Source: Acidimicrobiaceae bacterium | GTDB lineage: Bacteria; Actinomycetota; Acidimicrobiia; Acidimicrobiales; Ilumatobacteraceae | DNA length: 30,792 nucleotides | Assembly (NCBI GenBank): GCA_947458565.1 | Contig: CANGZK010000001.1 | Location: forward strand, 1-30,792 | Direction: 5' to 3' | Part shown: in pieces, positions 8,671-16,991 of the stretch | Layout of the letters: every line of letters starts with the position of its first letter | Position numbering within the stretch: position 1 is the stretch's first letter | Notes under the pieces: model-generated | The model's database searches: none | Told to the model about the DNA's origin: nothing | What the model saw: only the letters and a program-made list of their open reading frames with translations | Position numbers and translations under genes: made by a program

Positions 8671-9320
8671 GTTTGACGAGAATTATCTTGGTTCGCCATG
8701 GCGAATCAGTGGTCACGGTAAATCGAGTATTGGGTGGTCCGCGCACGTGCACTGGGTTGTCACCGTTGGGTGAGCTTCAAGCAGCTGCGTTGCGCGAACG
8801 TCTTTCGCTGACCAAAGAAATTGAGCCCGATGTGTTGTATTCGAGTGCATACCCACGTGCACTAGAAACAGCGAAGATCATTGCGCCAGCATTTACGGGG
8901 CTCGAGATCAATGTCGAGCCTGGCTTTGGCGAACATGATCCTGGTCCGCAGTGCGACGGAATGACATATGTGGACTTCATGGCTAAGCATGGGAAGCCAG
9001 ACTGGGGCGGAGATCCAAACGCAGTGTTTTTTCCTGGTGGCGAGACGATCGCACAGTTTCATTCGCGAGTGGCTACTGCTTTGGACAAAGTTGTGAAAGA
9101 GCACTACGAAAAGACAATTGTTGTGGCGTGTCACGGCGGTGTGGTTGACGCGGTGATCCGGCGACACCTGAAGACACCGCAAACTGGGGCGTTTGAGATG
9201 CGCACAAAGAATTGTTCATTGACTGAGTTCGTTGAGATTCGGGCCGACCATTGGGCGTTACTGCGCTACAACGATCATGCTCATCTGCAAGGTTTACCAG
9301 TTGCAACAAATATTGACTAA
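8667..9320 (+). CDS. Histidine phosphatase (phosphoglycerate-mutase-like)
   Basis: A 217-residue branch-1 histidine phosphatase. The catalytic RHGE motif is at residues 10-13, the second arginine and flanking segment in YPRALETAKII, the acid residue region in FGEHDPG, and the second histidine in ACHGG (His156). The substrate cannot be told: relatives include phosphoglycerate mutases, cobalamin/nucleotide phosphatases and broad phosphatases. Spelling LGGPRTCTGLSPLGELQA after RHGES is typical of phosphatases rather than glycolytic mutases. The GTG start overlaps the VWA stop (GTGA), so translation is coupled to the MoxR-VWA pair. Confidence 0.9.
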   Translation: MSLTRIILVRHGESVVTVNRVLGGPRTCTGLSPLGELQAAALRERLSLTKEIEPDVLYSSAYPRALETAKIIAPAFTGLEINVEPGFGEHDPGPQCDGMTYVDFMAKHGKPDWGGDPNAVFFPGGETIAQFHSRVATALDKVVKEHYEKTIVVACHGGVVDAVIRRHLKTPQTGAFEMRTKNCSLTEFVEIRADHWALLRYNDHAHLQGLPVATNID

Positions 9321-9350
9321 AAGTTTGCGCCAGCGATTAAGAATATAGAT

Positions 9351-10796
9351 GTGGCAATACTTCGCCAGAACAAACAGAAGACTAAACGACCAAGAGTTGT
9401 AGTCGTTGGTGCGGGTTCTGCTGGAGCCGTAATCGCCGCGCGTTTATCGCAGAACCAAGATGTTGATGTGCTGTTGCTGGAATCTGGACCAGAGATCGCG
9501 GTTGCGCTCGAGGCGAGTGGGACACGGAGCGCAAATTTCGTCGAAGCCCTAGAAGTCGAGAATCGAAACTTGCGCATCCCTGTACGTCGCGCTGCTAGTC
9601 AGGACATCAGTGAGTATGTGCGAGGCACGGGAACGGGTGGAAGCTCATCGGTCAATGCGATGGTTGGCATGTGGGGGATGGCGAGTGACTACGACAGGTG
9701 GGAGCGTGACTTGGGTTGCGACGGATGGTCGTGGCGAGATGTTGCACCTGTATTTGCAAACCTGCCGATACCACTACGCACCACGCTGTCGAGTGAGTGG
9801 GGGAATGTTGACCGTGCTCTCGTGGATGCTGCAACTGAATTGGGATTTGAAAGGCGTGACGATTTAAGTACGGCTCCACTCGCGGGTCATGGGGTTGGTG
9901 CAGTGTCGCTCACGATTAATGATGGTCGGCGTGCTTCGGTTAACGCCGTGTATCTCGAACCAGCGAGATCGAGGTTCAACTTGGAGATTCGTGGAAACTC
10001 GGCAGTTGACAGACTGAATATGAGTGGAAATGATGTAGTGGGAGTTCGCTTGGCAGATGGCAGCGACATTGATGCCGATGCTGTGGTGGTGTGTGCAGGG
10101 GCAATTGCGACTCCACAGATTTTATTGCGTACCAATATTCAGCGAAGCGGAATTGGGCAAGGTGTTAAAGATCATCCAGCCGTTGCATTTACTCTTGCGT
10201 TGAAAGAGCCGAGCGAGGCGCGCTACGCAATATCTGCGTTACTACGAACTACATCGACGACAACAAGTGAATACGCCGAGAACGACAGCGCCCAGCAAGG
10301 TGATATCCATTTGTTGCCTCTCAATCACACAACTGCACACGACAACATGCACGGAGCAATGTTTGCGGCGGTGATGCGTGTGTACTCAACGGGCAGTATC
10401 ACAGATACAAAGATTGACCTCAACCTGCTGAGCGACGAGCGTGATATGTGTGCGATGACAGAGGCGACGTCAATGCTTGCGACCATGATCGAGAGTCGAT
10501 CATTTACTGGCATCGCTGCCTCTGTGGGTGTTGGACCAACTACCGACAACATGCAGGAATGGTTGAGCGGCAACGTTGGCTCGTATTCGCACATTGGATG
10601 CTCGAGCAAGATGGGTGCTGTCACTGATGAAGATGCGGTTGTAGACACGAGCGGAAAAGTGATCGGATATAACCATGTGTGGGTCTGTGATGCATCAATT
10701 TTCCCCGACCTACCAACCGGCAACACACATCTCCCTGTGGTGATGATGGCTGAACGAATTTCGCAACGAATTAGTGAGAGTCTGAAGACCAATTGA
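9351..10796 (+). CDS. GMC-family FAD-dependent oxidoreductase
   Basis: A 481-residue flavoenzyme of the glucose-methanol-choline family. The Rossmann FAD motif VVGAGSAGAVIAARLS starts near residue 18, the first GMC signature is GTGTGGSSSVNAMVGMWG, and the second is GAIATPQILLRTNI. The C-terminus has SHIGCSSKMG and CDASIFPDLPTGNTHLPVVMM. The two catalytic positions appear to be His (SHIGC) and His (NTHLP), a His-His pair like glucose or aryl-alcohol oxidases instead of His-Asn. The protein is shorter than most family members (500-560). The GTG start lacks a clear ribosome-binding site. Substrate is unknown; a mycofactocin-linked alcohol dehydrogenase is one possibility, but no mycofactocin genes are here. 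The last 26 nt overlap glpK. Confidence 0.88.
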   Translation: MAILRQNKQKTKRPRVVVVGAGSAGAVIAARLSQNQDVDVLLLESGPEIAVALEASGTRSANFVEALEVENRNLRIPVRRAASQDISEYVRGTGTGGSSSVNAMVGMWGMASDYDRWERDLGCDGWSWRDVAPVFANLPIPLRTTLSSEWGNVDRALVDAATELGFERRDDLSTAPLAGHGVGAVSLTINDGRRASVNAVYLEPARSRFNLEIRGNSAVDRLNMSGNDVVGVRLADGSDIDADAVVVCAGAIATPQILLRTNIQRSGIGQGVKDHPAVAFTLALKEPSEARYAISALLRTTSTTTSEYAENDSAQQGDIHLLPLNHTTAHDNMHGAMFAAVMRVYSTGSITDTKIDLNLLSDERDMCAMTEATSMLATMIESRSFTGIAASVGVGPTTDNMQEWLSGNVGSYSHIGCSSKMGAVTDEDAVVDTSGKVIGYNHVWVCDASIFPDLPTGNTHLPVVMMAERISQRISESLKTN

Positions 10797-12303
10797 GGCT
10801 GCGTTGCAGAGCGCGACTCCATAATGAATAATCGCTCGCAGTGGTAGCCGTTGGTTGTGGCGTAAATGTGCGATCGAGCTGCCACGACTCGGTGATCGAC
10901 TGCAACGTTGGCCAGATTCCTTCAGCCAAACCTGCCAGGTAGGCGGCACCCAGCGCTGTTGTCTCCAAATCTTTGGGCCGCACTACGGTGACTCCGAGTT
11001 GGTCAGCTTGCATTTGCAGCATCATGTCCATGACTGCCGCACCGCCGTCGACTCGCATGTCGATAAGTGGAACTCCCGTTGCCTTGACCATTGCCAAGAC
11101 AACATCGCGAGTTTGAAACGTCATTGACTGAATGACTGCACGAGCGATATGTGCGCGTGTAGTGCCACGAGTGATGCCGCAGATGATGCCGCGTGCATGT
11201 GGGTCCCACCACGGACTACCAAGACCGGTGAATGCGGGGACAACAACAACTCCGCCACTGTCGGCAACTGAATCGGCAAGAGGTGCAACTTGTGCGGCAT
11301 TGTCAATGATGTTGAGACCATCGCGCAGCCATTGGATTGCACTTCCTGTTACGAAGATCGAACCTTCAAGTGCATAAGTTGGCTTGCCAGATCCAAGATC
11401 CCAGGCAACGGTGGTGAGCATGCCGTCGGTTGGTGGCGGGCACTCCGTACCCACGTTCATGAGAACAAAACTGCCCGTGCCGTATGTGTTTTTACTGCTA
11501 CCGATATCGAAACATGCCTGACCGAACAGCGCCGCTTGTTGATCGCCGGCGATACCCGAGATCGGTATGCCTCCTGGAATAAATATGTCAGCATCGTCGT
11601 CTTTGTTGGCTGAACTTCTGAAACTCTGTGTGACACCGCATCGACCACTGGAGGGAACAACGGTTGGCAGGGAAGCGATCGGCACATCAAATGTGTTGCA
11701 CAACTGCTCACTCCACTGCATGCTGTTGATATCGAACAACATGGTGCGACTTGCATTTGACGGGTCGGTGACAAAAGATTTCGCTCCGGTGAGATTCCAG
11801 ATAATCCACGAGTCGATGGTTCCAACAGCAAGGTCGTTAGTTTGCGGAATCTGGCCGTTCTGGATCATCCATTGCACCTTGGATCCTGAAAAATACGGAT
11901 CCAGTACGAGACCGGTAGTTGCGCGAACAGTTGCGAGTATTGGCTGCAACTCGGCGCACCTATCGGCGGTGCGACGGTCTTGCCAAACGATTGCCCGACC
12001 AAAAGGAACTCCAGTTGTTTTGTCCCATGCCACGATGGTTTCACGTTGGTTGGTAATGCCGATTGTGACGACTTGGGCATTGGGCATGGTCGAGAGATTG
12101 GAAATCACTTCACTCAGTGTCTGGCGAACAGCCTGCATGATTTCAAGTGCGTCGTGTTCGACCCAGCCTGGTTGTGGAAAATACTGAGGAAATTCGCGGT
12201 AGCTCGAAACTGATGTTCGACCATCTGCAAATATGGCGCGTGAACGAACTCCTGTAGTGCCAGCATCAATGGCTACGACAGCGCTCATCTTGTTATTTGC
12301 CAT
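10771..12303 (-). CDS. glpK: Glycerol kinase (FGGY family)
   Basis: Phosphorylates glycerol to glycerol-3-phosphate. The 510 residues match GlpK throughout: ITNQRETIVAWD, WQDRRTA, DPYFSGSKVQW, GTIDSWIIWNLTG, SNASRTMLFDI and ISGIAGDQQAALFGQ, so the glycerol-contact residues Arg, Glu, Tyr and Asp are all present. Two oddities are visible. The N-terminal phosphate loop reads DAGTTGVRS instead of DQGTTSSR, and the loop just before IPISGIAGDQQ lacks the GGxxGTR-type fructose-1,6-bisphosphate site of the E. coli enzyme, so that feedback control is probably absent. The ATG at 12303 lies inside the preceding small lipoprotein gene (11-nt overlap); ATG 12288 is an alternative. It appears to be last in the minus-strand operon, with no GlpF or GlpD gene nearby. 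Confidence 0.94.
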   Translation of the reverse strand: MANNKMSAVVAIDAGTTGVRSRAIFADGRTSVSSYREFPQYFPQPGWVEHDALEIMQAVRQTLSEVISNLSTMPNAQVVTIGITNQRETIVAWDKTTGVPFGRAIVWQDRRTADRCAELQPILATVRATTGLVLDPYFSGSKVQWMIQNGQIPQTNDLAVGTIDSWIIWNLTGAKSFVTDPSNASRTMLFDINSMQWSEQLCNTFDVPIASLPTVVPSSGRCGVTQSFRSSANKDDDADIFIPGGIPISGIAGDQQAALFGQACFDIGSSKNTYGTGSFVLMNVGTECPPPTDGMLTTVAWDLGSGKPTYALEGSIFVTGSAIQWLRDGLNIIDNAAQVAPLADSVADSGGVVVVPAFTGLGSPWWDPHARGIICGITRGTTRAHIARAVIQSMTFQTRDVVLAMVKATGVPLIDMRVDGGAAVMDMMLQMQADQLGVTVVRPKDLETTALGAAYLAGLAEGIWPTLQSITESWQLDRTFTPQPTATTASDYSLWSRALQRSLNWSSDSH

Positions 12304-12427
12304 TCAACTCGGATTGACGCGATGGATCAATGTCGCGTGGAAACTGATCGGTACGAATACCGCAGGATGAAAGCATTGCCACAATCATCAAGATGATGCC
12401 AAAAGAGAGTTTGGACTTTGATTTCAT
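12293..12427 (-). CDS. Small lipoprotein, likely truncated LpqB/GerMN-type
   Basis: A 44-residue open frame easily missed by length filters. It begins MKSKSKLSFG, continues with a hydrophobic segment (about 9-19) and a lipobox LSSC (Cys22), so it should be lipidated and exported. The mature part is only 23 residues: CGIRTDQFPRDIDP, then SRQSELNGK and stop. Its ATG overlaps the kinase stop as ATGA, and its end overlaps the glpK start by 11 nt. In actinobacteria the gene after mtrA-mtrB is the lipoprotein LpqB, whose mature N-terminus typically reads CG..TD..PR.I.P. The match suggests this is the start of such a gene with the GerMN and later domains lost. It could still be expressed as a mini-lipoprotein. 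Family assignment is inference. Confidence 0.72.
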   Translation of the reverse strand: MKSKSKLSFGIILMIVAMLSSCGIRTDQFPRDIDPSRQSELNGK

Positions 12428-13950
12428 GAGATGGTCTCGGTGCTGGAACGTGTAACGGTGGCTGGCTGATCTTGAGTGAAGACATCCAGATCAACAATAA
12501 ATCTTGCTCCACGAATTCCATCCTGCCTATTTTCGGCCCAGATACTTCCTGAGTGAAGCGCAACATGTTCTGCTGCAAGGGCAAGACCGAGTCCGGCGCC
12601 TTCCGACCCAGCACGTTGTCCTGCAGACCCACCTCGCGAAAAGCGTTCAAAGATCTTTTCTTCTTCGCCGTCTATCAAACCACTTCCATCATCTTCAACA
12701 ATCACCCACACGCGCGATTGGGTTGGATCGTCATCGGCAAATTGAATGATGATCTTCGGTTTGCCGCCGCTATGGATGCGCGCATTATCGATCAGGTTGG
12801 CGAATACGCGGGCAAGTCGACGTTTATCGCCTTGCACAAAAATCTGATCTGTTCCTGCGGCGAAGATGACATCGGTGCGAGGAAGTGAACTCACAGCAAT
12901 GGCCTGGCGAACGAATTCAAGTAGTGCGAGAGGTTCATTGATGAGTCGAATAGCACCGGCATCGAAGCGTGAGATCTCAAGCAAGTCTTCAACGAGTCCT
13001 TGAAAGCGAGTGACATCGCCAATGAGCAAGTCGAGGGCAGCCTGCGAACGCTCGGGAAGCTCATCGCGGCGCGAATGCATAACCTGAGCCGATGCTGCAA
13101 GTGTCATGAGTGGCGATCGCAATTCATGACTGACGTCAGATGTAAATCGCGCATCGCGTTCAACTCGAGTTTGCAGAGTTGCAACCATGTCATTGAAGGC
13201 TGTCGCAAGCATTTCTAGATCGCGATCTCGGGTCGTTTCAAGCCTGGTATCAAAACGCCCCTCGGCGATTGCACTAGCTGCTTGGGCTGCTTGTACGAGT
13301 GGGCGAACGGTTCGGCCAGATACAAGGAGTCCGAGGCCAATACCGACTGCAGTAGTGATAGCACCTGAAAGCATAAGGGCAATGAAAACGCTGCGCAATG
13401 CGCTTTGGGTCTCGCGAAGACTTTCAAGTTCGAAATAAAAAGCATCTGCTTTCTCCAGCGGAATACCAACTAGGAGAGCTGCGTTGACACCGTGATCAAT
13501 GATCATGTGCGCGGCCTTAAGGTCTGTGACCACTCGAGTTTTCAGTGCTGTCGGAATATCTGCTTGAGTGAAACCCTTGGATTTGCTTGTCCAAACTCCG
13601 CTGCTGAAGAGCAATCGCTGCGCAGAACCAAACTGTTCGAGCGCTCTAAGCATGTCGTCGGGGTTGACGAGTAGATCATTTTGTACACGCTTGGCGTTGG
13701 CGAATGCTTGATTGATTTCTGCTGTTTCGCGTTGTTGGACAAAGCTGCTACGCGTAAAACCGTAGGTAGTGATGGCCAGCACACCAGAAAGAATCATGGC
13801 TCCAGCACCGAATGAGATAAGGATGCGATGGCGCAAACCAATTCGGCGAGGGAGTAGCGCTCGTACGGTATTGCGGATGACTCGGCGAGCTCGTGTGCGC
13901 CGGTAGCGAGGTGGTCGCGACGGTTGGAGTGGTTGGGATGTGGCGGTCAC
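12424..13950 (-). CDS. mtrB: Sensor histidine kinase, MtrB-like
   Basis: A 508-residue membrane sensor kinase. After a basic cytoplasmic start there is TM1 (about 42-64), an extracytoplasmic domain of roughly 120 residues, TM2 (about 187-211) and a HAMP domain. The dimerisation helix holds the phospho-acceptor His275 in SDVSHELRSP; the ATP-binding domain shows the N box ANLIDNA (Asn389), G1 DDGSGL, the F box FERF and G2 GAGLGLALAAEH. Gene order (regulator, kinase, lipoprotein) and this layout match MtrB, which senses the cell envelope and division state. The GTG start overlaps the regulator stop by 4 nt (GTGA), and its own stop overlaps the lipoprotein ATG, so all three are coupled. Symbol given by similarity and context. 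Confidence 0.88.
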   Translation of the reverse strand: MTATSQPLQPSRPPRYRRTRARRVIRNTVRALLPRRIGLRHRILISFGAGAMILSGVLAITTYGFTRSSFVQQRETAEINQAFANAKRVQNDLLVNPDDMLRALEQFGSAQRLLFSSGVWTSKSKGFTQADIPTALKTRVVTDLKAAHMIIDHGVNAALLVGIPLEKADAFYFELESLRETQSALRSVFIALMLSGAITTAVGIGLGLLVSGRTVRPLVQAAQAASAIAEGRFDTRLETTRDRDLEMLATAFNDMVATLQTRVERDARFTSDVSHELRSPLMTLAASAQVMHSRRDELPERSQAALDLLIGDVTRFQGLVEDLLEISRFDAGAIRLINEPLALLEFVRQAIAVSSLPRTDVIFAAGTDQIFVQGDKRRLARVFANLIDNARIHSGGKPKIIIQFADDDPTQSRVWVIVEDDGSGLIDGEEEKIFERFSRGGSAGQRAGSEGAGLGLALAAEHVALHSGSIWAENRQDGIRGARFIVDLDVFTQDQPATVTRSSTETIS

Positions 13951-14627
13951 GACTGCAAGCGATAGCCAAGACCGCGAACTGTCACAACGTGTGTTGGTTC
14001 TGCAGGATCTACTTCAACTTTCATTCGCAGTCGACGAATGTGAACATCGACCAGTCGTCCATCACCGAAGTACCCGTGACCCCAAACTTTGTCGAGCAAG
14101 ACCTCACGACTAAACACACCATTTGGATCGTGGGCTAATTCGCACAGTAAGCGAAACTCAGTTTTAGTGAGCAGAACATCCTTGCCAGCGAGAGTTACCT
14201 TGCCTTCATCAGGGATGATTTCTAGATTTCCAAACACAAGTTTCGAATGTCCAGGTGCAGATGGACGCACTCGTCTGAGCAGTGCACGAATACGAGCAGA
14301 GAGTTCCTTTGGTGCGAAAGGCTTGGTGAGATAATCGTCCGCACCAGCCTCGAGCCCGGCAACAACATCGTGAGTATCGATACGTGCAGTAACCATGACG
14401 ATGGGAACATCGCTCAATTTCCGAATCGTGCGACACAACTCAAAACCGTCGATACCAGGGAGCATGATGTCAATAAGCACGACATCGGAAGGAGTGCTCT
14501 GAAAAATCGCAATTGCATCTTCGCCGGTCGGAGCCTCATCGACGATCCAGCCTTCGTCCTCGAGGGCAAGTTTGACGGAGGCTCTGATGCGCTCGTCGTC
14601 CTCAACGGTTAAGACACGAATCGCCAT
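13947..14627 (-). CDS. mtrA: OmpR-family response regulator, MtrA-like
   Basis: A 226-residue two-domain transcription factor. The receiver has the acidic pocket EDD (9-11), phospho-acceptor Asp53 in LIDIMLPG, Thr80 and Lys102 in LTKPF. The C-terminal winged helix is of the OmpR/PhoB type, with the recognition segment RLVDVHIRRLRMKVE and ending TVRGLGYRL. The DNA-binding domain resembles MtrA more than PhoP. It is cotranscribed with the kinase (4-nt overlap) and sits 11 nt after the monophosphatase gene. In mycobacteria MtrA controls cell wall hydrolases and division genes; whether it does so here is inferred. Confidence 0.9.
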   Translation of the reverse strand: MAIRVLTVEDDERIRASVKLALEDEGWIVDEAPTGEDAIAIFQSTPSDVVLIDIMLPGIDGFELCRTIRKLSDVPIVMVTARIDTHDVVAGLEAGADDYLTKPFAPKELSARIRALLRRVRPSAPGHSKLVFGNLEIIPDEGKVTLAGKDVLLTKTEFRLLCELAHDPNGVFSREVLLDKVWGHGYFGDGRLVDVHIRRLRMKVEVDPAEPTHVVTVRGLGYRLQS

Positions 14628-14638
14628 GGGCCTAATAC

Positions 14639-15445
14639 TTACCGATCGGAGGTGCTGGAAGTCAAAATGAGGTCGCCGAGTTGGCTGAATATGTTGGGAT
14701 TGGAGACCAATACTTGGGCAGGTCGCAATGCGTTACCAGCAAAGTCTCCTGTTTGGCATCCTGCTTCGCGAGCGATCAGATCCCCAGCAGCGACGTCCCA
14801 GGAGTGGAGATTTTCTTCGAAGTATGCATCAAACCTGCCGCAGGCGACGAAACACATATCGATTGATGCTGCTCCGAAGCGTCGAATGTCGCGAACCTGG
14901 TGGATGAACTTTGAAACTCGTGTGGCCTGCACCGTTCGCTGTTCGGCTGAGTAACTGAACCCCGTGCAGACAAGCGCCTTGGAAACATCGTTGAGCGGAT
15001 TGCAATGGATGGGTTCGCCGTTGCAAAATGCGCCACCACTGCGAGTTGCCGTAAAGATTTCGTTCAAAGCGGGGATGTACACCGCACCTGCAAGCGAACC
15101 ATGCTCGTCAACGGCACCGATCGATACCGCCCAAGTCGGCAAGTCATAAAAGAAGTTGGTCGTGCCATCGATCGGGTCGATGTGCCACGTGATCCCACTC
15201 GTACCCGAAAGGCTTGCACCTTCTTCGCCGATAATTGCATCATCTGGGCGCATTGCACTCAGACCTTGCACGATCAATACTTCTGATGCCTTGTCGAACT
15301 CGGTGACCATGTCTGTCGCGGTTGACTTGGTCTGAACTTGTTTGAGACCTGATCGACGTCCATCAAGTGCCATATCTCCGGCTTGCTTGGCCAACGTGGT
15401 TGCAACTTGCAAAAGTTGGGACGCGAGTTGACTAGTTGTCGGCAA
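14639..15445 (-). CDS. Inositol monophosphatase family protein
   Basis: A Mg2+-dependent sugar or polyol phosphate phosphatase of about 268 residues. Metal-site motifs are GEEGA (Glu74/75), WHIDPIDGTTNF (Asp90 and Asp93) and SWDVAAGD (Asp217). Relatives include SuhB/inositol monophosphatase, HisN histidinol phosphatase and CysQ, and the sequence does not decide between them. The start is uncertain: TTG 15445 overlaps the preceding gene's stop by 14 nt and begins near family homology, while GTG 15469 and GTG 15484 would overlap more. It is followed after 11 nt by the MtrA-like regulator, in whose operon it appears to lie. Confidence 0.88.
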   Translation of the reverse strand: MPTTSQLASQLLQVATTLAKQAGDMALDGRRSGLKQVQTKSTATDMVTEFDKASEVLIVQGLSAMRPDDAIIGEEGASLSGTSGITWHIDPIDGTTNFFYDLPTWAVSIGAVDEHGSLAGAVYIPALNEIFTATRSGGAFCNGEPIHCNPLNDVSKALVCTGFSYSAEQRTVQATRVSKFIHQVRDIRRFGAASIDMCFVACGRFDAYFEENLHSWDVAAGDLIAREAGCQTGDFAGNALRPAQVLVSNPNIFSQLGDLILTSSTSDR

Positions 15446-15701
15446 GTTCGCGCCATTCTCCGACTGCACGTAGCACCAAAACACTCACTACCGACATGCC
15501 AATAGCGCCAGTAATTGCACCGAGCAAGAGGCCAATGCCTGTACCCACTGAACATTCGCCAGCGCACTGCAAGTCAACAAGTGAGTATCCAATAGCGGCA
15601 CCTGCAGCACCTGCAATCAACACTCCAACGAATGCGATGACTCTTGCGCGAGGGGATGGAAGTGCGGACAAGGAGCGCTTGTCGTTCGGGGTTTGTGGCA
15701 C
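15432..15701 (-). CDS. Small two-TM membrane protein of unknown function
   Basis: An 89-residue protein that I do not recognise. A short charged N-terminus (VPQTPNDKRS) is followed by TM1 around residues 20-42 (glycine- and alanine-rich), a short loop with two cysteines (LQCAGECSVG), and TM2 around 52-80, then a charged tail EWRELADN. The paired cysteines could form an external disulphide. The GTG at 15701 is chosen because upstream extension would run antisense into dinB; TTG 15671 is an alternative. It is divergent from dinB with only 21 nt between starts and overlaps the monophosphatase start. Confidence 0.62.
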   Translation of the reverse strand: MPQTPNDKRSLSALPSPRARVIAFVGVLIAGAAGAAIGYSLVDLQCAGECSVGTGIGLLLGAITGAIGMSVVSVLVLRAVGEWRELADN

Positions 15702-15722
15702 CCGATTAGCGTAGTTGTTGTC

Positions 15723-16979
15723 GTGAAACCAGCCCGAACAATTCTGCATGTCGATATGGACATGTTTTACGTAGCGGTGGAGTTGCGTCAGCGTCCTGAG
15801 CTGCGGGGCAAGCCGGTTGTCGTTGGGGGTGAAGGTAAGCGAGGTGTAGTAGCGGCCGCGTCGTACGAGGCACGCAGGTACGGAGTGTTTTCTGCAATGC
15901 CCTCGGTACGGGCTCGCAGGCTTTGCCCGGATGCAATTTTTCTGCCAGGCGATATGGATCTCTATGTGCGGGTGAGTTCCCAAGTGTTCGACATTTTTCG
16001 AGACTTCACACCCCTGGTCGAAGGGCTTTCTCTCGACGAAGCTTTTTTGGATGTGACCGGAGCGGAACGATTACTTGGTGATGGTGTAGCAATTGCTGAG
16101 GCAATTCGAAAACGGGTTTTGGATGAAGTGGGATTGGTGTGCAGTGTCGGTGTTGCAACAAGTAAATTTGTTGCAAAGTTGGCATCAAAGACCGCAAAGC
16201 CGATCGCCGATCACGTGAGTGTGCGACCTGGGCGAGGAGTTGTGCAGATCGAGAGTGGCAAGGAACGTGAATTTATCCACGGACTCAACGTCGAGGCTTT
16301 GTGGGGGGTTGGTCCCGCAACGCTTGCAAAACTGCAAAGCATCAGTATCAAGACCGTTGCAGAAATGGCTGTCATCGATCTGCAGATTTTGAAGCATCTA
16401 TTAGGAGATGCTCATGCAACCCATCTTCATCAACTTGCTAATGGCATCGATGATCGGGAAGTTGAGCCAAACTCAGACTCAAAATCGATCGGTCATGAAG
16501 AAACTTTCAGTAATGACATTTTCGAGATTGAGACTGTGCGAGGGCATCTTGTTCGATTGTCGGATCTGGTCGCAAGGAGATGTCGAGAGGAAGGGCTTGC
16601 GCCGCGAACCTGCACGGTCAAAATTAAGTATTCGGATTTTGTGTCGATCACTCGCTCGAATACAAGTGCAACACCAATAACAAGCGCGCAAGCAATGATG
16701 CAGATGATTGAAGGCTTATTGGTCGATATTGAAATGTCGCGTGGTGTACGACTGGTGGGTATTTCGACTCGCAACTTTGCAGTACCTGAAGCGCAATTAA
16801 GTTTGTTCGACGAAGGGACTCACAGCCAGGATGCAGCTTTGCTTGACGAGGTGTGGGCTCCGGCCACTGCGGCCATCGACGGCATTCGTGAGCGATTTGG
16901 CGACGACGCAATCGGCTTGGCCAGCACACTAAATTCGAAGCGCCGACCGGGTTCATCAAAATGGGGCCCCGAGCAATAA
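15723..16979 (+). CDS. dinB: DNA polymerase IV (Y-family translesion polymerase)
   Basis: A 418-residue Y-family polymerase that copies damaged templates. Catalytic motifs are DMDMFYVAVE (Asp11, with the FY steric-gate pair) and SLDEAFLDV (Asp105, Glu106). The helix-hairpin-helix (ALWGVGPATLAKL) and little-finger domain follow. A clean beta-clamp-binding peptide QLSLF lies at 358-362, and the protein continues about 55 residues further. The GTG at 15723 is chosen because MKPARTILHVD fits the family N-terminus; it lacks a clear ribosome-binding site. I see no LexA-type operator in the 21-nt gap to the divergent gene. The next gene follows in 12 nt. Confidence 0.95.
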   Translation: MKPARTILHVDMDMFYVAVELRQRPELRGKPVVVGGEGKRGVVAAASYEARRYGVFSAMPSVRARRLCPDAIFLPGDMDLYVRVSSQVFDIFRDFTPLVEGLSLDEAFLDVTGAERLLGDGVAIAEAIRKRVLDEVGLVCSVGVATSKFVAKLASKTAKPIADHVSVRPGRGVVQIESGKEREFIHGLNVEALWGVGPATLAKLQSISIKTVAEMAVIDLQILKHLLGDAHATHLHQLANGIDDREVEPNSDSKSIGHEETFSNDIFEIETVRGHLVRLSDLVARRCREEGLAPRTCTVKIKYSDFVSITRSNTSATPITSAQAMMQMIEGLLVDIEMSRGVRLVGISTRNFAVPEAQLSLFDEGTHSQDAALLDEVWAPATAAIDGIRERFGDDAIGLASTLNSKRRPGSSKWGPEQ

Positions 16980-16991
16980 GATGAGGTGACT

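Noticed and set aside
11567..12187. 206-residue plus-strand open frame
   Set aside because: Antisense shadow of glpK; no recognisable domain or initiation site.
15702..15983. Upstream extension of the small membrane protein
   Set aside because: Would lie wholly antisense to dinB and its sequence is low-quality; GTG 15701 is the better start.
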